Origin: Lachnospira sp. UBA3790
GTDB taxonomy: Bacteria > Bacillota > Clostridia > Lachnospirales > Lachnospiraceae
Reading direction: 5' to 3'
Assembly: GCA_002369135.1 (NCBI GenBank)
Contig: DFEY01000003.1
Location: 73,853 to 137,852 of the forward strand
DNA length: 64,000 bases
The translations under genes and the position numbers were made by a program. Below the pieces are notes generated by a model. The model worked only from the letters and a program-made list of their open reading frames with translations. It made no database searches and was not told the DNA's origin. Shown here in pieces: positions 41,320-50,545 of this stretch (the first letter of the stretch is position 1; the number at the start of each line of letters is the position of its first letter).

Positions 41320-43206
41320 TTATTTAAATAAATTGTAGTAGTTCAGTATTTTATAGTCTTCGATTTCTCTTGAATAATCGTCCAAGTCATCTAAATTGTG
41401 GTATTTACCATCATTTCCAATAAAGCCTTGTGAGCAGATGACAGGAACTGTTGCTCTTAACTTTTCTAGGAAGTTTTGATATGGGCTAGTTTTACAGCCT
41501 GCCAACTTAGTGACCATTCCTCCCATATAGTTGGCGCTTGTAATAAGTTTGTTATTTTCAGGTATATCGTAGTTAGCCCACATAATCACAGGCACTTTGT
41601 AGCGCTCGAAATGATCCGCCCCAGTCAAATCAGCTGTAAATTTGCCTTTTTGGTTATATATAGGTTCAACCACATAATCATTTGGCTGATGATCCCCAAA
41701 CATCACTACAATAGTAGGTTCTTTTTGCTTTTTAAAATAGTCGATTAGATTCTTAAGTTGCTTATCAGATTCCTTTATCAAAGATAAATAGTTATCTGTT
41801 GAATCGTTTTTAAAGTTTGTTGCATGAACATCTATTTTGAAGTTGTCAAATTTACCAATATATCCACCATGGTTTTGCATAGTTACATTAAATGAGAAGA
41901 ATGGAGTAGTGTTATAAAAAACATTGTTCTCCAAATATTTGTAGTAACTTGCATCGTCGGTGTAAACTCTAATCTTTTTCAAGCCGAACATATCTATAGC
42001 AAACTTCATCTGATCAAACCCAAGCAATGGGTAAACTGTACGTCTATTCCAACCGTAACCTACATATGGATGTGTTCCAATAGTAGAGTAGTTTTGGTTT
42101 GCCAAATCTGAAGCCATACTCTCAGTGTCTTTGTCTATAAACTGCTGATAAGGAATACTGCCCGGTGGCAAGAATGCCATAGTATCTCCCGTCAAAAACT
42201 CAAACTCAGTGTTTGCAGTAGAGCCTGCTATTACAGAAGAATAGAAGTAACCGCTCACTGTGTCTTTGGCGCCAGCCATCAAACTTTTCGTATAAGGCAT
42301 ATAATCAATATTTGTCTTTAAATCTCCCAAAACGCCGATATCCGAAAAGCACTCATTCATAATAACAACAATATTTGCATTCTTTGTCGCAGTATTAAAT
42401 GTCTTTGTATCGGGCGCGGTCTTTGAAATGGTAGAAGTCTTCCAAACTGATTCGTCTTTATTATTATCAAGAATCTTTTTTGCTTTTTCTCTTGAGTAAT
42501 CATCCGGTTTATCTACGTTTGTATATTGAATAGTTGATGCGAAGCATAGAACAAGTCCATCATCTTTAGCCATTACATGTCCCGTAAAAAGAGTAGTATT
42601 AAAGGCAGGTATAATTTTTCTGATATCCTGTCTTGAAACAAAACTACCAATGCCAACCATTAAACAAACACATAAGATGGCTGGAATCACGCGAACTAAA
42701 ATCTTTGAATATGTTTTTTTCATACTAGGGAGTTTGAACTTGAAAAATCCATTCAAGACCCCAAGTATGACTGCAAGACCTGCTATTACAAAAACCTGAT
42801 ACGTAGGCATATAAGTATAAGTACCGCCCACGGCAAAGGCAGTCTTTAAAGCTTTAAAGTCTGAAGCCGTGATAGGTGCGTTTCTAAAGTCCATAATATA
42901 GTAGTTGGCGAGGCCAATAATAAAGGAAATTGTTATCGTAATAAATGATGCAATATTTGACCTTCCGATTAGCGCATAAAGTAGACCCCAAAATCCGTAG
43001 AATAGTAGCAAATTCAAAATAATCAATAACGGATCGATAGTTGCAAATGGATTGGAAGTCAAAATTCCGTTCGATTTATATCTCCAAATATACTCTGTAA
43101 TAACAAAGCATAGAAATGGAGTAAGAATAGGTACTAGATATTTTGGAATCCTCATTATCGTCTCTTTATTAATCTTTTTTTCTTTTACTCCAGGTTGTTT
43201 TACCAT
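41320..43206 (-). CDS. LtaS-like sulfatase-family phosphoglycerol transferase
   Basis: 628 residues. Five membrane helices fill the first 200 residues. An extracellular sulfatase-fold domain begins near 260: NIVVIMNECFSDIGVLG with the first metal-binding Glu, GSTANTEFEFLTGD with the likely Thr nucleophile, MQNHGGYIG, and MFGDHQPNDYV with the metal-binding Asp and His. This matches lipoteichoic acid synthase and related phosphoglycerol transferases that polymerise or attach glycerol phosphate on envelope glycolipids. AGGTGA precedes the ATG. It is a single gene with a shared terminator downstream. Confidence 0.9.
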   Translation of the reverse strand: MVKQPGVKEKKINKETIMRIPKYLVPILTPFLCFVITEYIWRYKSNGILTSNPFATIDPLLIILNLLLFYGFWGLLYALIGRSNIASFITITISFIIGLANYYIMDFRNAPITASDFKALKTAFAVGGTYTYMPTYQVFVIAGLAVILGVLNGFFKFKLPSMKKTYSKILVRVIPAILCVCLMVGIGSFVSRQDIRKIIPAFNTTLFTGHVMAKDDGLVLCFASTIQYTNVDKPDDYSREKAKKILDNNKDESVWKTSTISKTAPDTKTFNTATKNANIVVIMNECFSDIGVLGDLKTNIDYMPYTKSLMAGAKDTVSGYFYSSVIAGSTANTEFEFLTGDTMAFLPPGSIPYQQFIDKDTESMASDLANQNYSTIGTHPYVGYGWNRRTVYPLLGFDQMKFAIDMFGLKKIRVYTDDASYYKYLENNVFYNTTPFFSFNVTMQNHGGYIGKFDNFKIDVHATNFKNDSTDNYLSLIKESDKQLKNLIDYFKKQKEPTIVVMFGDHQPNDYVVEPIYNQKGKFTADLTGADHFERYKVPVIMWANYDIPENNKLITSANYMGGMVTKLAGCKTSPYQNFLEKLRATVPVICSQGFIGNDGKYHNLDDLDDYSREIEDYKILNYYNLFK

Positions 43207-43355
43207 TGTTCACCTCGCTAGTGAAAATTATAGCATAAATGGGCATTTTGTTAGCGAAAAACATTGTTATTTTTTTATCAGATATTCATTGACTATACTG
43301 ATGAATAAATGTTATTATAGATGAAAATCGCTATTTTTATAGAGAGGTTTTAAAT

Positions 43356-43931
43356 ATGAAAAAACTAGTATTAGTTACTTCGCCACCAGCTTGTGGAAAG
43401 ACATTTGTTACTAAGAAGTTGGCTAAAGCGATGAAAAATTGCGTATACCTAGATAAGGACTCACTTATTGTTTTGTCTAAGCAGATTTTCAAGGTAGGAC
43501 ACGCAGAATACAACAGAAGTTCTGATTTCTTCGAGAGTGAAATCAGAGATTACGAGTATGACTGTATCATGGAAATTGCTATGGAAGCTTTAGAATATAA
43601 TGATACAGTATTTATAAATGCACCATTTACTAGAGAGGTTAGAACAAAGGGCTATATGAAAAATCTTCGTCGTGAGCTTCTAAGAAAGAAAGGTGCTGAG
43701 TTAGTTGTAGTATGGGTTAAGTGTGACGTTGAAGTCTGCAAGGCTCGTATGATCAAGAGAAACTCTGACAGAGATACTTGGAAGTTAGCACACTGGGATG
43801 AATACATAGCGGGACAAGACTTCTCATTGCCAGAAGGTATTAAGAACCTTTTTGTTTTTGATAACTCATCAGAGGATAAGCTTTGGGATTCAATCCATAA
43901 AGCAGAAGAGTATTTAAATAATTTGAAATAA
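43356..43931 (+). CDS. P-loop ATPase/kinase of unknown substrate
   Basis: 191 residues. Walker A is TSPPACGKTFVTKKLAKAM near the N-terminus (about 8-17). A later LVVVWVKCDVEVCKARMIKRNS resembles the base/adenine region and lid Arg residues of small-molecule kinases (shikimate, adenylylsulfate and zeta-toxin-like groups). A DKDSL near residue 33 could bind substrate. No neighbouring toxin or antitoxin gene is seen. Ribosome site AGAGGT. A terminator lies between it and gltX. Confidence 0.75.
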   Translation: MKKLVLVTSPPACGKTFVTKKLAKAMKNCVYLDKDSLIVLSKQIFKVGHAEYNRSSDFFESEIRDYEYDCIMEIAMEALEYNDTVFINAPFTREVRTKGYMKNLRRELLRKKGAELVVVWVKCDVEVCKARMIKRNSDRDTWKLAHWDEYIAGQDFSLPEGIKNLFVFDNSSEDKLWDSIHKAEEYLNNLK

Positions 43932-43935
43932 CAAA

Positions 43936-43965
43936 AAAGGCTACCGAATGGTGGCCTTTATTTTT
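43936..43965 (+). terminator. Terminator between the kinase gene and gltX
   Basis: AAAGGCTACC/GGTGGCCTTT stem with GAAT loop and a T-rich tail; the gltX ribosome site follows immediately. Confidence 0.85.
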
Positions 43966-43979
43966 AGAAGGAGACTAAG

Positions 43980-45437
43980 ATGAAAGTAAGAACAAGATTT
44001 GCACCAAGTCCAACAGGAAAAATGCATGTGGGAAATTTGCGTACAGCGCTTTATGAGTTTTTGATTGCTAAGCATGCTGGCGGAGATTTCGTACTAAGAA
44101 TAGAAGATACTGACCGCGAGAGATACGTGGAGGGTGCTGTTGATATCATTTACAACACCCTAGATCAGACTGGCTTAAAGCATGATGAAGGCCCAGACAA
44201 AGACGGTGGCTTCGGTCCATATATCCAGAGCGAGCGCCAGGCATCAGGCCTTTACCTAGAGTATGCCAAAAAGCTTATTGAATCAGGCGATGCATATTAT
44301 TGCTTCTGCGACAAAGAACGTCTAGAGTCTCTAAAGACTACAGTAAGTGATGATGGAAAAGAAATTACAGTATATGACAAGCATTGTTTGTCTTTGACCC
44401 CAGAGGAAGTTCAGGCAAATTTAGATGCTGGAAAGCCATATGTAATTAGAATAAATATGCCAACAGAAGGTAAGACTACATTTGTCGATGACTTGTATGG
44501 TGAAATCACTGTTGAGAACAAAGAGTTGGATGATATGATTTTGATTAAGTCTGACGGATATCCAACATACAACTTTGCAAACGTGGTAGATGATCACTTG
44601 CAAGAAATCACTCACGTGGTAAGAGGAAACGAATATATTTCATCCTCGCCAAAGTACCAGAGATTATACGAGGCATTTGGCTGGGAAGTTCCAAAGTATG
44701 TGCATCTTCCATTAATTACAGATGAGGAGCACAAGAAACTTTCAAAACGTAGCGGACATTCTTCATATGAAGAGTTGGTAGAGCAAGGTTTCCTACCAGA
44801 AGCTATTGTAAATTACATTGCGCTACTTGGTTGGAGCCCAGAAGATAACAAAGAGATCTTTAGTCTAGATGAGCTGATTGAAAACTTTGATTACTTAAAG
44901 ATTAACAAGAGTCCATCAGTGTTTGATATAAACAAACTTAAGTGGATGAATGGCGAGTACATCAAAGCAATGGACAACGAGAAGTTCTATGAGATGGCGC
45001 TTCCATATGTGAAAGAAGTAATCACTAAAGACTTGGATTTGAGTATGATTATGGATATGGTAAAAACTCGTATCGAACTATTCCCTGAGATTCCAGAGAT
45101 GATAGACTTCTTCGAAGAAATGCCAGACTATGACATCGAGATGTACACTCACAAGAAGATGAAGACAAACAGTGAAAATTCACTTGAAGTACTAGAAGAG
45201 TTACTTCCTATATTAGAAGGAACTGATGACTATTCAGTGGACGGTCTACACGATTTGGTGTTTGAGTATATTGCAAAGAAAGAGTGCAAGAACGGACAGG
45301 CTTTATGGCCACTTCGCACTGCAGTTTCTGGAAAGCAAATGACACCAGCTGGAGCATTCGAGATTATGAATGTGATAGGAAAAGACGAGACAATCAAGAG
45401 AATTAAAATCGGAATTGAAAAATTAAAAAATGTATAA
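43980..45437 (+). CDS. gltX: Glutamyl-tRNA synthetase
   Basis: 485 residues, normal class I size. The HIGH-type motif is APSPTGKMHVGNLRTALYEF, ELRIED-type VLRIEDTDRER follows, and the KMSKS loop is KLSKRSG. The C-terminal anticodon-binding helical domain ends MTPAGAFEIMNVIGKDETIK. It charges tRNA-Glu and, in many Firmicutes, also tRNA-Gln as part of the amidotransferase pathway; the gat genes are not in this window. AGAAGGAGA precedes the ATG. The gene begins 14 bases after a terminator T tract, so its promoter must lie in or before the hairpin, or it is read through. Confidence 0.96.
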   Translation: MKVRTRFAPSPTGKMHVGNLRTALYEFLIAKHAGGDFVLRIEDTDRERYVEGAVDIIYNTLDQTGLKHDEGPDKDGGFGPYIQSERQASGLYLEYAKKLIESGDAYYCFCDKERLESLKTTVSDDGKEITVYDKHCLSLTPEEVQANLDAGKPYVIRINMPTEGKTTFVDDLYGEITVENKELDDMILIKSDGYPTYNFANVVDDHLQEITHVVRGNEYISSSPKYQRLYEAFGWEVPKYVHLPLITDEEHKKLSKRSGHSSYEELVEQGFLPEAIVNYIALLGWSPEDNKEIFSLDELIENFDYLKINKSPSVFDINKLKWMNGEYIKAMDNEKFYEMALPYVKEVITKDLDLSMIMDMVKTRIELFPEIPEMIDFFEEMPDYDIEMYTHKKMKTNSENSLEVLEELLPILEGTDDYSVDGLHDLVFEYIAKKECKNGQALWPLRTAVSGKQMTPAGAFEIMNVIGKDETIKRIKIGIEKLKNV

Positions 45438-45443
45438 AAACAT

Positions 45444-45473
45444 AAAGAGCTGACATTTGTTGGCTCTTTTATT
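45444..45473 (+). terminator. Terminator after gltX
   Basis: An 11-bp stem with two G-U pairs (AAAGAGCTGAC with GTTGGCTCTTT) and a TTTTATTTT tail. Confidence 0.8.
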
Positions 45474-45526
45474 TTGCCCTTGATTTTTGTATAATAGACC
45501 TAGTGAAATGAACGGAGGTAAAAGAT

Positions 45527-46102
45527 ATGTTAATTGGACTTGGAACTGGTGCAATAGTAGGAATTGTTATAGCGGTTATCGTGGTTTTGATTCTTATATG
45601 GCTTGCATCAACTTATAATGGATTGATTAGAAAGAGAAACACTTGTGAAGAGGCATTCTCAACTATGGATGTATATCTAAAGAAGAGATTTGACCTTATT
45701 CCTAACCTAGTTTCTACAGTTAAAGGATATGCTAAGCATGAGTCTGAGACTTTGGAAAAAGTTATCGCTGCTAGAAATTCTGGCGCTACTCAGACAGTGG
45801 AAGAGAGAATGCAAGACGAAAACCAGATTACTGGAGCACTTCGTCAAATCTTTGCACTTAGTGAGAACTATCCAGATCTTAAAGCTAACCAAAACTTCCT
45901 AGATTTACAGGGACAGCTTAAATCTATAGAAGCTGACATTGCTAATTCTAGAAAGTATTACAATGGCGCAGTTAAAGAGTTTAATAATGCATGCGAGCAG
46001 GTTCCTTCAAACATCGTAGCGAATATGTTCCACTTCGAGAGAAAACCTATGTTTGAGGTTAAAGAAGAAGCTGAACGCGAAAATGTAAAGGTGGAATTTT
46101 AA
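45527..46102 (+). CDS. LemA-family protein
   Basis: 191 residues: one N-terminal helix (about 8-30, GAIVGIVIAVIVVLILIWLA) followed by a four-helix LemA domain with YNGLIRKRNTCEEAFSTMDV, RFDLIPNLVSTVKGYAKHE and YNGAVKEFNNACEQVPSNIV. LemA proteins are membrane-linked coiled proteins of uncertain role, very often beside DUF2207 or TPM-domain genes, as here. The ribosome site is ACGGAGG and a TATAAT lies at 45490-45495. Its stop overlaps the ATG of the DUF2207 gene by one base. Confidence 0.92.
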   Translation: MLIGLGTGAIVGIVIAVIVVLILIWLASTYNGLIRKRNTCEEAFSTMDVYLKKRFDLIPNLVSTVKGYAKHESETLEKVIAARNSGATQTVEERMQDENQITGALRQIFALSENYPDLKANQNFLDLQGQLKSIEADIANSRKYYNGAVKEFNNACEQVPSNIVANMFHFERKPMFEVKEEAERENVKVEF

Positions 46103-48006
46103 TGAGAAAAATTAAGAGTTTATTCTTAATAGGCACAGTCTTTGTATTGTGCCTATTCTCATTTGTGATTGTAGGTGCAGATGAGGGCGGATATAGAATA
46201 GAAGACTACAAATTCGAGGGTACTTACCATAAGAATAATACTGTGAGTGTTGAAGAGACTATAAAGGTTCAGTTTACTGAATCCAGACACGGTATTTACA
46301 GAACTATGCCTCTTTTTATGGAAGCCAAAAGAGATGTAGGTGATGGTAAAAAGGAAGTACTTAAATATCAAAATGAGGTTAAAGATGTAAATGTAGAAAA
46401 TTGGAACTACTCTACAGACGTAGAAGATAACTACTACGACATCAAAATTGGTAATAGGAACGAATATGTAGATGGAACACAAACTTACAAGATTTCATAT
46501 ACATATGTGATGCCAGATGACAGAGTTAAAACGGGAGATCTTATTTTCTACTCAGTGCTAGGCGCAGATTGGAATGTTGACATTGAGCATTTTGCGTTCG
46601 ATATGAAATTTGAAGAGGCGCTTACTGATAAAGAAGTAGATAACTTCAAAGTATACAGTGGAGCATTTGGAGGAGAAGATAATTCGCTAGATGTTCAGTG
46701 CGATATAACAAATGATGAAGTATCAGGCGAGACTACAGGCATCGCTCCAAGACAGGCTATCACTTTGTACTGTCCAGTGCATGAAGGATACTTTGTCGGA
46801 GCAAAATCTGTTAGCAAAACTATCCCTATGGTATTGCTTATAGTAGCAGTAGCACTTGCAGCATTGTTGCTATTGTACATTCTTCTAAAGAAACAGAAAA
46901 AAGCAGTTCAGACCGTTGAATTTTATCCACCAGAGGGTATGAGCAGTGCCGAGGTTGGTGTGATTATAGACGAGATGGCTGACGATATTGATTTAATCTC
47001 TCTTATTCCGTGGTGGGGCGAGAAAGGTTATTTAACCATTGAAGAAGTTCCAGACAAAAAAGGAAGAGAAGGAAAGCATGCATCATTATTGCTCCATAAG
47101 GTAAAAGAGTTGCCAGCAGATGCACCACTTTATCAGAGAACTTTGTTTGACGCGTTGTTTGCAACAAATCCTAGAAACTTAGATGACTTGCCAAGAAGCT
47201 TTTCGGACAGTTTTTCTTCGGCAAAGCAAAATCTTGGTGCTGAGTTTAGAGGAGAAAAGCAACTATCAACTGGCAAAGTTAAAGCGGGAGCATTATTGTT
47301 CTTGGCGTGCGCAGCGTACTTTGGCGCACTCGCTACAAGTAGTATGATTTCATTGAAAGAAAACTTAATTTTCGGCGCTATTAGTGCTATTGCAGTTCTA
47401 GCACTTGGATTATTCAGACTTGTTTCATATGGCCAAGATAAAGTTAGAACAAAAGGCAAATGGGTGACATACTGTATTGCCCTTTTAGTTTTGGTGGCAG
47501 TATCGATTGGAACAATATTTGTCGCAACTGCTGATGGAGATACATTCTTCAAGTTTCCAGTTTATTTAGGAGTAGTGGCGGCACTTGTAATTGACGGACT
47601 CTTTATTGGAAGACTAGTTGTTCCGACAGATTTCAAATTACAATACTATGGAAAACTATTGGGATTAAAGCAGTTCATAAAGACAGCAGAAATTGAAAAA
47701 CTTCAGATGTTAATAGATGAAGACCCATCGTATTTCTTTAATGTATTGCCATACGCAATGGTATTCGGTCTTTCGGATCATTGGGCAAAACAGTTCAAGA
47801 ATTTGAAGGTAAAACCACCAACATGGTATTACGGATACAATGCGATGTATTGGAATGCATTCTACTTCAACTCAATGTTGTTATCAGGATTACGAGATCC
47901 AATTCAACATTTGAGAACTGAAGCGATGGTGAAAGCAGCAGCGTCTGCAGCCTCAAGCGGATTCTCCGGCGGCGGCGGAGGCGGCGGCGGTGGAGGGTCG
48001 TGGTAA
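46102..48006 (+). CDS. DUF2207 membrane protein with Gly-rich C-terminus
   Basis: 634 residues. A signal peptide (SLFLIGTVFVLCLFSFVIVG) leads into a DUF2207 extracellular domain (about 30-230; NNTVSVEETIKVQFTESRHG, YRTMPLF), a membrane helix near 240-262, a cytoplasmic segment, and two to three helices at about 400-495, then a cytoplasmic domain. The end is SSGFSGGGGGGGGGGSW, a glycine run with terminal Trp typical of this family and of TPM proteins. The function is unknown; co-translation with LemA suggests one complex. A terminator and structured repeats follow. Confidence 0.88.
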   Translation: MRKIKSLFLIGTVFVLCLFSFVIVGADEGGYRIEDYKFEGTYHKNNTVSVEETIKVQFTESRHGIYRTMPLFMEAKRDVGDGKKEVLKYQNEVKDVNVENWNYSTDVEDNYYDIKIGNRNEYVDGTQTYKISYTYVMPDDRVKTGDLIFYSVLGADWNVDIEHFAFDMKFEEALTDKEVDNFKVYSGAFGGEDNSLDVQCDITNDEVSGETTGIAPRQAITLYCPVHEGYFVGAKSVSKTIPMVLLIVAVALAALLLLYILLKKQKKAVQTVEFYPPEGMSSAEVGVIIDEMADDIDLISLIPWWGEKGYLTIEEVPDKKGREGKHASLLLHKVKELPADAPLYQRTLFDALFATNPRNLDDLPRSFSDSFSSAKQNLGAEFRGEKQLSTGKVKAGALLFLACAAYFGALATSSMISLKENLIFGAISAIAVLALGLFRLVSYGQDKVRTKGKWVTYCIALLVLVAVSIGTIFVATADGDTFFKFPVYLGVVAALVIDGLFIGRLVVPTDFKLQYYGKLLGLKQFIKTAEIEKLQMLIDEDPSYFFNVLPYAMVFGLSDHWAKQFKNLKVKPPTWYYGYNAMYWNAFYFNSMLLSGLRDPIQHLRTEAMVKAAASAASSGFSGGGGGGGGGGSW

Positions 48007-48015
48007 ACTGGTAAA

Positions 48016-48143
48016 GCAACGAGCCTGACCGAAGCTAAAAGAGAGACAGTCGAGAATTTATTTTCGACTGTCTCTTTTTGCTTCGATCTGGCGACTGCCT
48101 CCATGAAAAAGGCCGAAGGCCTTTGAATGGACAGGCTCGTTGC
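48016..48143. repeat. Structured intergenic element after the DUF2207 gene
   Basis: GCAACGAGCCTG (48016-48027) and CAGGCTCGTTGC (48132-48143) are perfect 12-bp outer arms. They enclose a terminator hairpin and an AAAGGCC-GAA-GGCCTTT hairpin. Read on the minus strand the latter is CATTC-stem-TTC-stem-TTCATG, the same core as in the element at 32.7 kb. Confidence 0.65.
48042..48079 (+). terminator. Terminator of the LemA/DUF2207 operon
   Basis: AGAGACAGTCGA and its complement form a 12-bp stem followed by TTTTT. Confidence 0.85.
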
Positions 48144-48205
48144 TAATTAATTTGTTTTCGATCTGGCGACTGCCTCCATGAAAAAGGCCGAAGGCCTTTG
48201 AGTGG
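48082..48205 (+). repeat. 49-bp direct repeat, two copies
   Basis: Bases 48082-48130 and 48157-48205 are identical except at one position, 75 bases apart. Each copy starts TTCGATCTGGCGACTGCC and ends with the GGCC-GAA-GGCC hairpin. Each is followed by a CTCGTTGC that can pair with the single GCAACGAG at 48016. Confidence 0.75.
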
Positions 48206-48279
48206 TAAGTCCTCGTTGCTTACCATATCAAAAAGTATTATACTTGACTTCGGAGAGAGCACAGCAGAAAGGTTGTGCT

Positions 48280-50094
48280 ATGTTTAGTAAATCTCAAGAA
48301 ATGGCAATCGCCCATTTCAGAGGCCCAGCCATAGTGCTGGCAGGTCCCGGTTCCGGAAAAACCACAGTTATTACCCACAGAGTTAAAAATTTAATACAGA
48401 AAAACCACGTTGATCCGACAAAGATTTTAGTTGTTACTTTCACAAAAGCAGCAGCTGAGAACATGAGGCTTAGGTTTAAGAGTTTGATGGCTGGAAGAAG
48501 TCTTCCGGTTTCTTTTGGTACGTTCCACAGCGTTTTCTTCAGAATACTTCGAACAGAGAAAAACTATCAGGCGGACAGTTTACTATCGGATATGGAAAAG
48601 ATAAACATCATAAAAGAAATAATCATTAGACTAAAGATAGATGTTGCATCTAAAAATGATTTTACAAGAAGTATTATGGATGATATCGGCAAAGCCAAAG
48701 GAAACATGGAAAATGTAAGAGACTTTAGTCCAATCACCTGCGACAAAGAACTCTTCATCAAGGTCTTAGATGAATACGAGCGCGAAAAAGAACTCTCAAA
48801 CAAGGTGGACTTTGAAGATATGTTGAGACTTTGCTATGAACTCTTTAAAGATAAGCCACACATACTTAAGAAATGGCAAGAAGTATTTGAGTTTGTGTTA
48901 GTGGACGAGTTCCAAGATATAAATAAACTTCAGTATGAAATAGTGAAGATGATTTCCGCACCACAAAACAATATTTTCATAGTGGGAGATGATGACCAAG
49001 CAATATATGGGTTTAGGGGCTCGCACCCTGAGCTTATGTTTGAGTTTGAAGAGGACTTTAAAGACCACGAAGAAATACTTTTGACAAACAATTATAGATC
49101 GACAAAGGCCATAGTGGATATGGCGTCTGATCTAATAGTGCACAATCATGCTAGATTTGCAAAGGACATACAGGCGGTGGGAGAAGATGGAACTCCTCCA
49201 GATATACGTATTTTTAAAACTCAAAAAAAAGAAGTGGAAGCCACCGCCCAGATGATAAAGAAGTATATTAAAAATGGCATTAAGCCTAGCGAGATAGCAG
49301 TGCTTGTTAGAAACAATATTTTTATTCAAAATATTAGAACAATATTTGAGAGTATGAATGTAAATACTTATACAAAGACTAAGACAGATACTCTTACAAA
49401 CACAATGGTTTATAAGGATATTAAGTGTTATTTAAAATGTGCTAATTCATGGAATGGGGGAATATGCAATGATGTAGAGAGTTTCATAAGCATTATAAAC
49501 AAGCCGTCTAGACTGATTAGTAGAGAAGCTGTTTTGGAATCCGGTGCAAACATAGAAAAACTAAAAGAGGTCTATTCTCATGATAGAGAAGTTGTAAGTA
49601 ATCTAGATGACCTTAATTATCATATGACAATGATAAAAAACTTAAATCCATATGGTGCAGTGAATTACATTTTGAATGTTATAGGATACGAGAAATATTT
49701 GATGAGTTACGCAAACACCCAAGGTAAGTCATTTAAGAAATTAAAATTTGAACTAGATAAAATTCAGATGGAGAGCGAGCGCTACAAAACAATAACAGAG
49801 TGGCTGGAAAAAGAAGAACAAAAACCTAGGGAAGCAATAAATACAGAGGGCGTAAATATTATAACAATGCATGGTTCGAAGGGCTTAGAATTTAAGGTCG
49901 TTTTTATACTAAATGTAAACCAGGGAATTATCCCCACTTCAAGAGCCATTAGAGAGCAGGATTTTGAGGAGGAAAGACGTGTTTTTTATGTCGCAATGAC
50001 GAGGGCAGAAAAGTATCTCCATATCTTTCTAATAGGCGAAAACTTAGGGTTTCCCGTTGAACCATCTATGTTTTTGAATGAGATAATAAATTGA
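48280..50094 (+). CDS. UvrD/Rep/PcrA-family ATP-dependent DNA helicase
   Basis: 604 residues from the ATG at 48280 with AGAAAGG upstream; in-frame sequence further 5' runs through the repeat element and is unlikely to be coding. Superfamily 1 motifs are in order: AGPGSGKTTV (21-30), TFTKAAAENM, SFGTFHSVFFRILR, DEFQDINKLQ, GDDDQAIYGFRGSHPELM, LTNNYRST, ITMHGSKGLEFKVVF and VAMTRAEK. At about 600 residues it is shorter than PcrA (about 730) and lacks the usual C-terminal tail that binds RNA polymerase. It is a 3'-5' helicase for repair or replication restart. The DUF1292 gene follows at 50180. Confidence 0.9.
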   Translation: MFSKSQEMAIAHFRGPAIVLAGPGSGKTTVITHRVKNLIQKNHVDPTKILVVTFTKAAAENMRLRFKSLMAGRSLPVSFGTFHSVFFRILRTEKNYQADSLLSDMEKINIIKEIIIRLKIDVASKNDFTRSIMDDIGKAKGNMENVRDFSPITCDKELFIKVLDEYEREKELSNKVDFEDMLRLCYELFKDKPHILKKWQEVFEFVLVDEFQDINKLQYEIVKMISAPQNNIFIVGDDDQAIYGFRGSHPELMFEFEEDFKDHEEILLTNNYRSTKAIVDMASDLIVHNHARFAKDIQAVGEDGTPPDIRIFKTQKKEVEATAQMIKKYIKNGIKPSEIAVLVRNNIFIQNIRTIFESMNVNTYTKTKTDTLTNTMVYKDIKCYLKCANSWNGGICNDVESFISIINKPSRLISREAVLESGANIEKLKEVYSHDREVVSNLDDLNYHMTMIKNLNPYGAVNYILNVIGYEKYLMSYANTQGKSFKKLKFELDKIQMESERYKTITEWLEKEEQKPREAINTEGVNIITMHGSKGLEFKVVFILNVNQGIIPTSRAIREQDFEEERRVFYVAMTRAEKYLHIFLIGENLGFPVEPSMFLNEIIN

Positions 50095-50179
50095 TAATTT
50101 GTATTGTATTTTTATTTCAAATTTGGTAAAGTATTTCTGTATATTTTTCTATAAAAATAGGGAAATAATGGGAGGAATT

Positions 50180-50521
50180 ATGAGTTTAGAACGTTTAGAA
50201 GAAGGGGACGATCTATTCGTCACTTTAGAATTAGAAGATGGAACAGAAGTAGAGACACAGGTCATCACTATCTTTGAAGTGGATGGACAGGATTACATCG
50301 TTCTTATTCCTGAAGATCAGGTGGAAGAAGATGAGGGTGAAGTTTACATCTACAGATATTTTGAAGATGAAGATGGTGAGCCAGGTCTTGATAATATAGA
50401 AACTAAAGAAGAGTTTGACATGGTTTCAGAAGTTTTCGACCAGATAGTTGAAGACGGAGAATTTGACGAGGAAATAGAAGTAGAGTCTTCAGATGTAGAA
50501 GACGGAGGCTACTTAAGCTAA
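50180..50521 (+). CDS. DUF1292 (YrzB-like) protein
   Basis: 113 residues from the ATG with GGGAGGAA before it. Very acidic. The family core is VTLELEDGTEVETQVITIFE followed by VDGQDYIVLIPED and YIYRYFED, typical of YrzB in the Firmicutes. The function of YrzB is unknown; in Bacillus it is encoded with yrrK and yrzL near alaS. Here it is followed 24 bases later by an SH3-domain membrane protein. An 85-base AT-rich stretch separates it from the helicase. Confidence 0.88.
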   Translation: MSLERLEEGDDLFVTLELEDGTEVETQVITIFEVDGQDYIVLIPEDQVEEDEGEVYIYRYFEDEDGEPGLDNIETKEEFDMVSEVFDQIVEDGEFDEEIEVESSDVEDGGYLS

Positions 50522-50545
50522 TAAAGAGGAATAAGGAGAAGAAAG

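Noticed and set aside
48202..48279. 26-residue N-terminal extension of the helicase
   Set aside because: It would be encoded by the repeat element and lacks a ribosome site; the ATG at 48280 starts the normal UvrD N-terminus.
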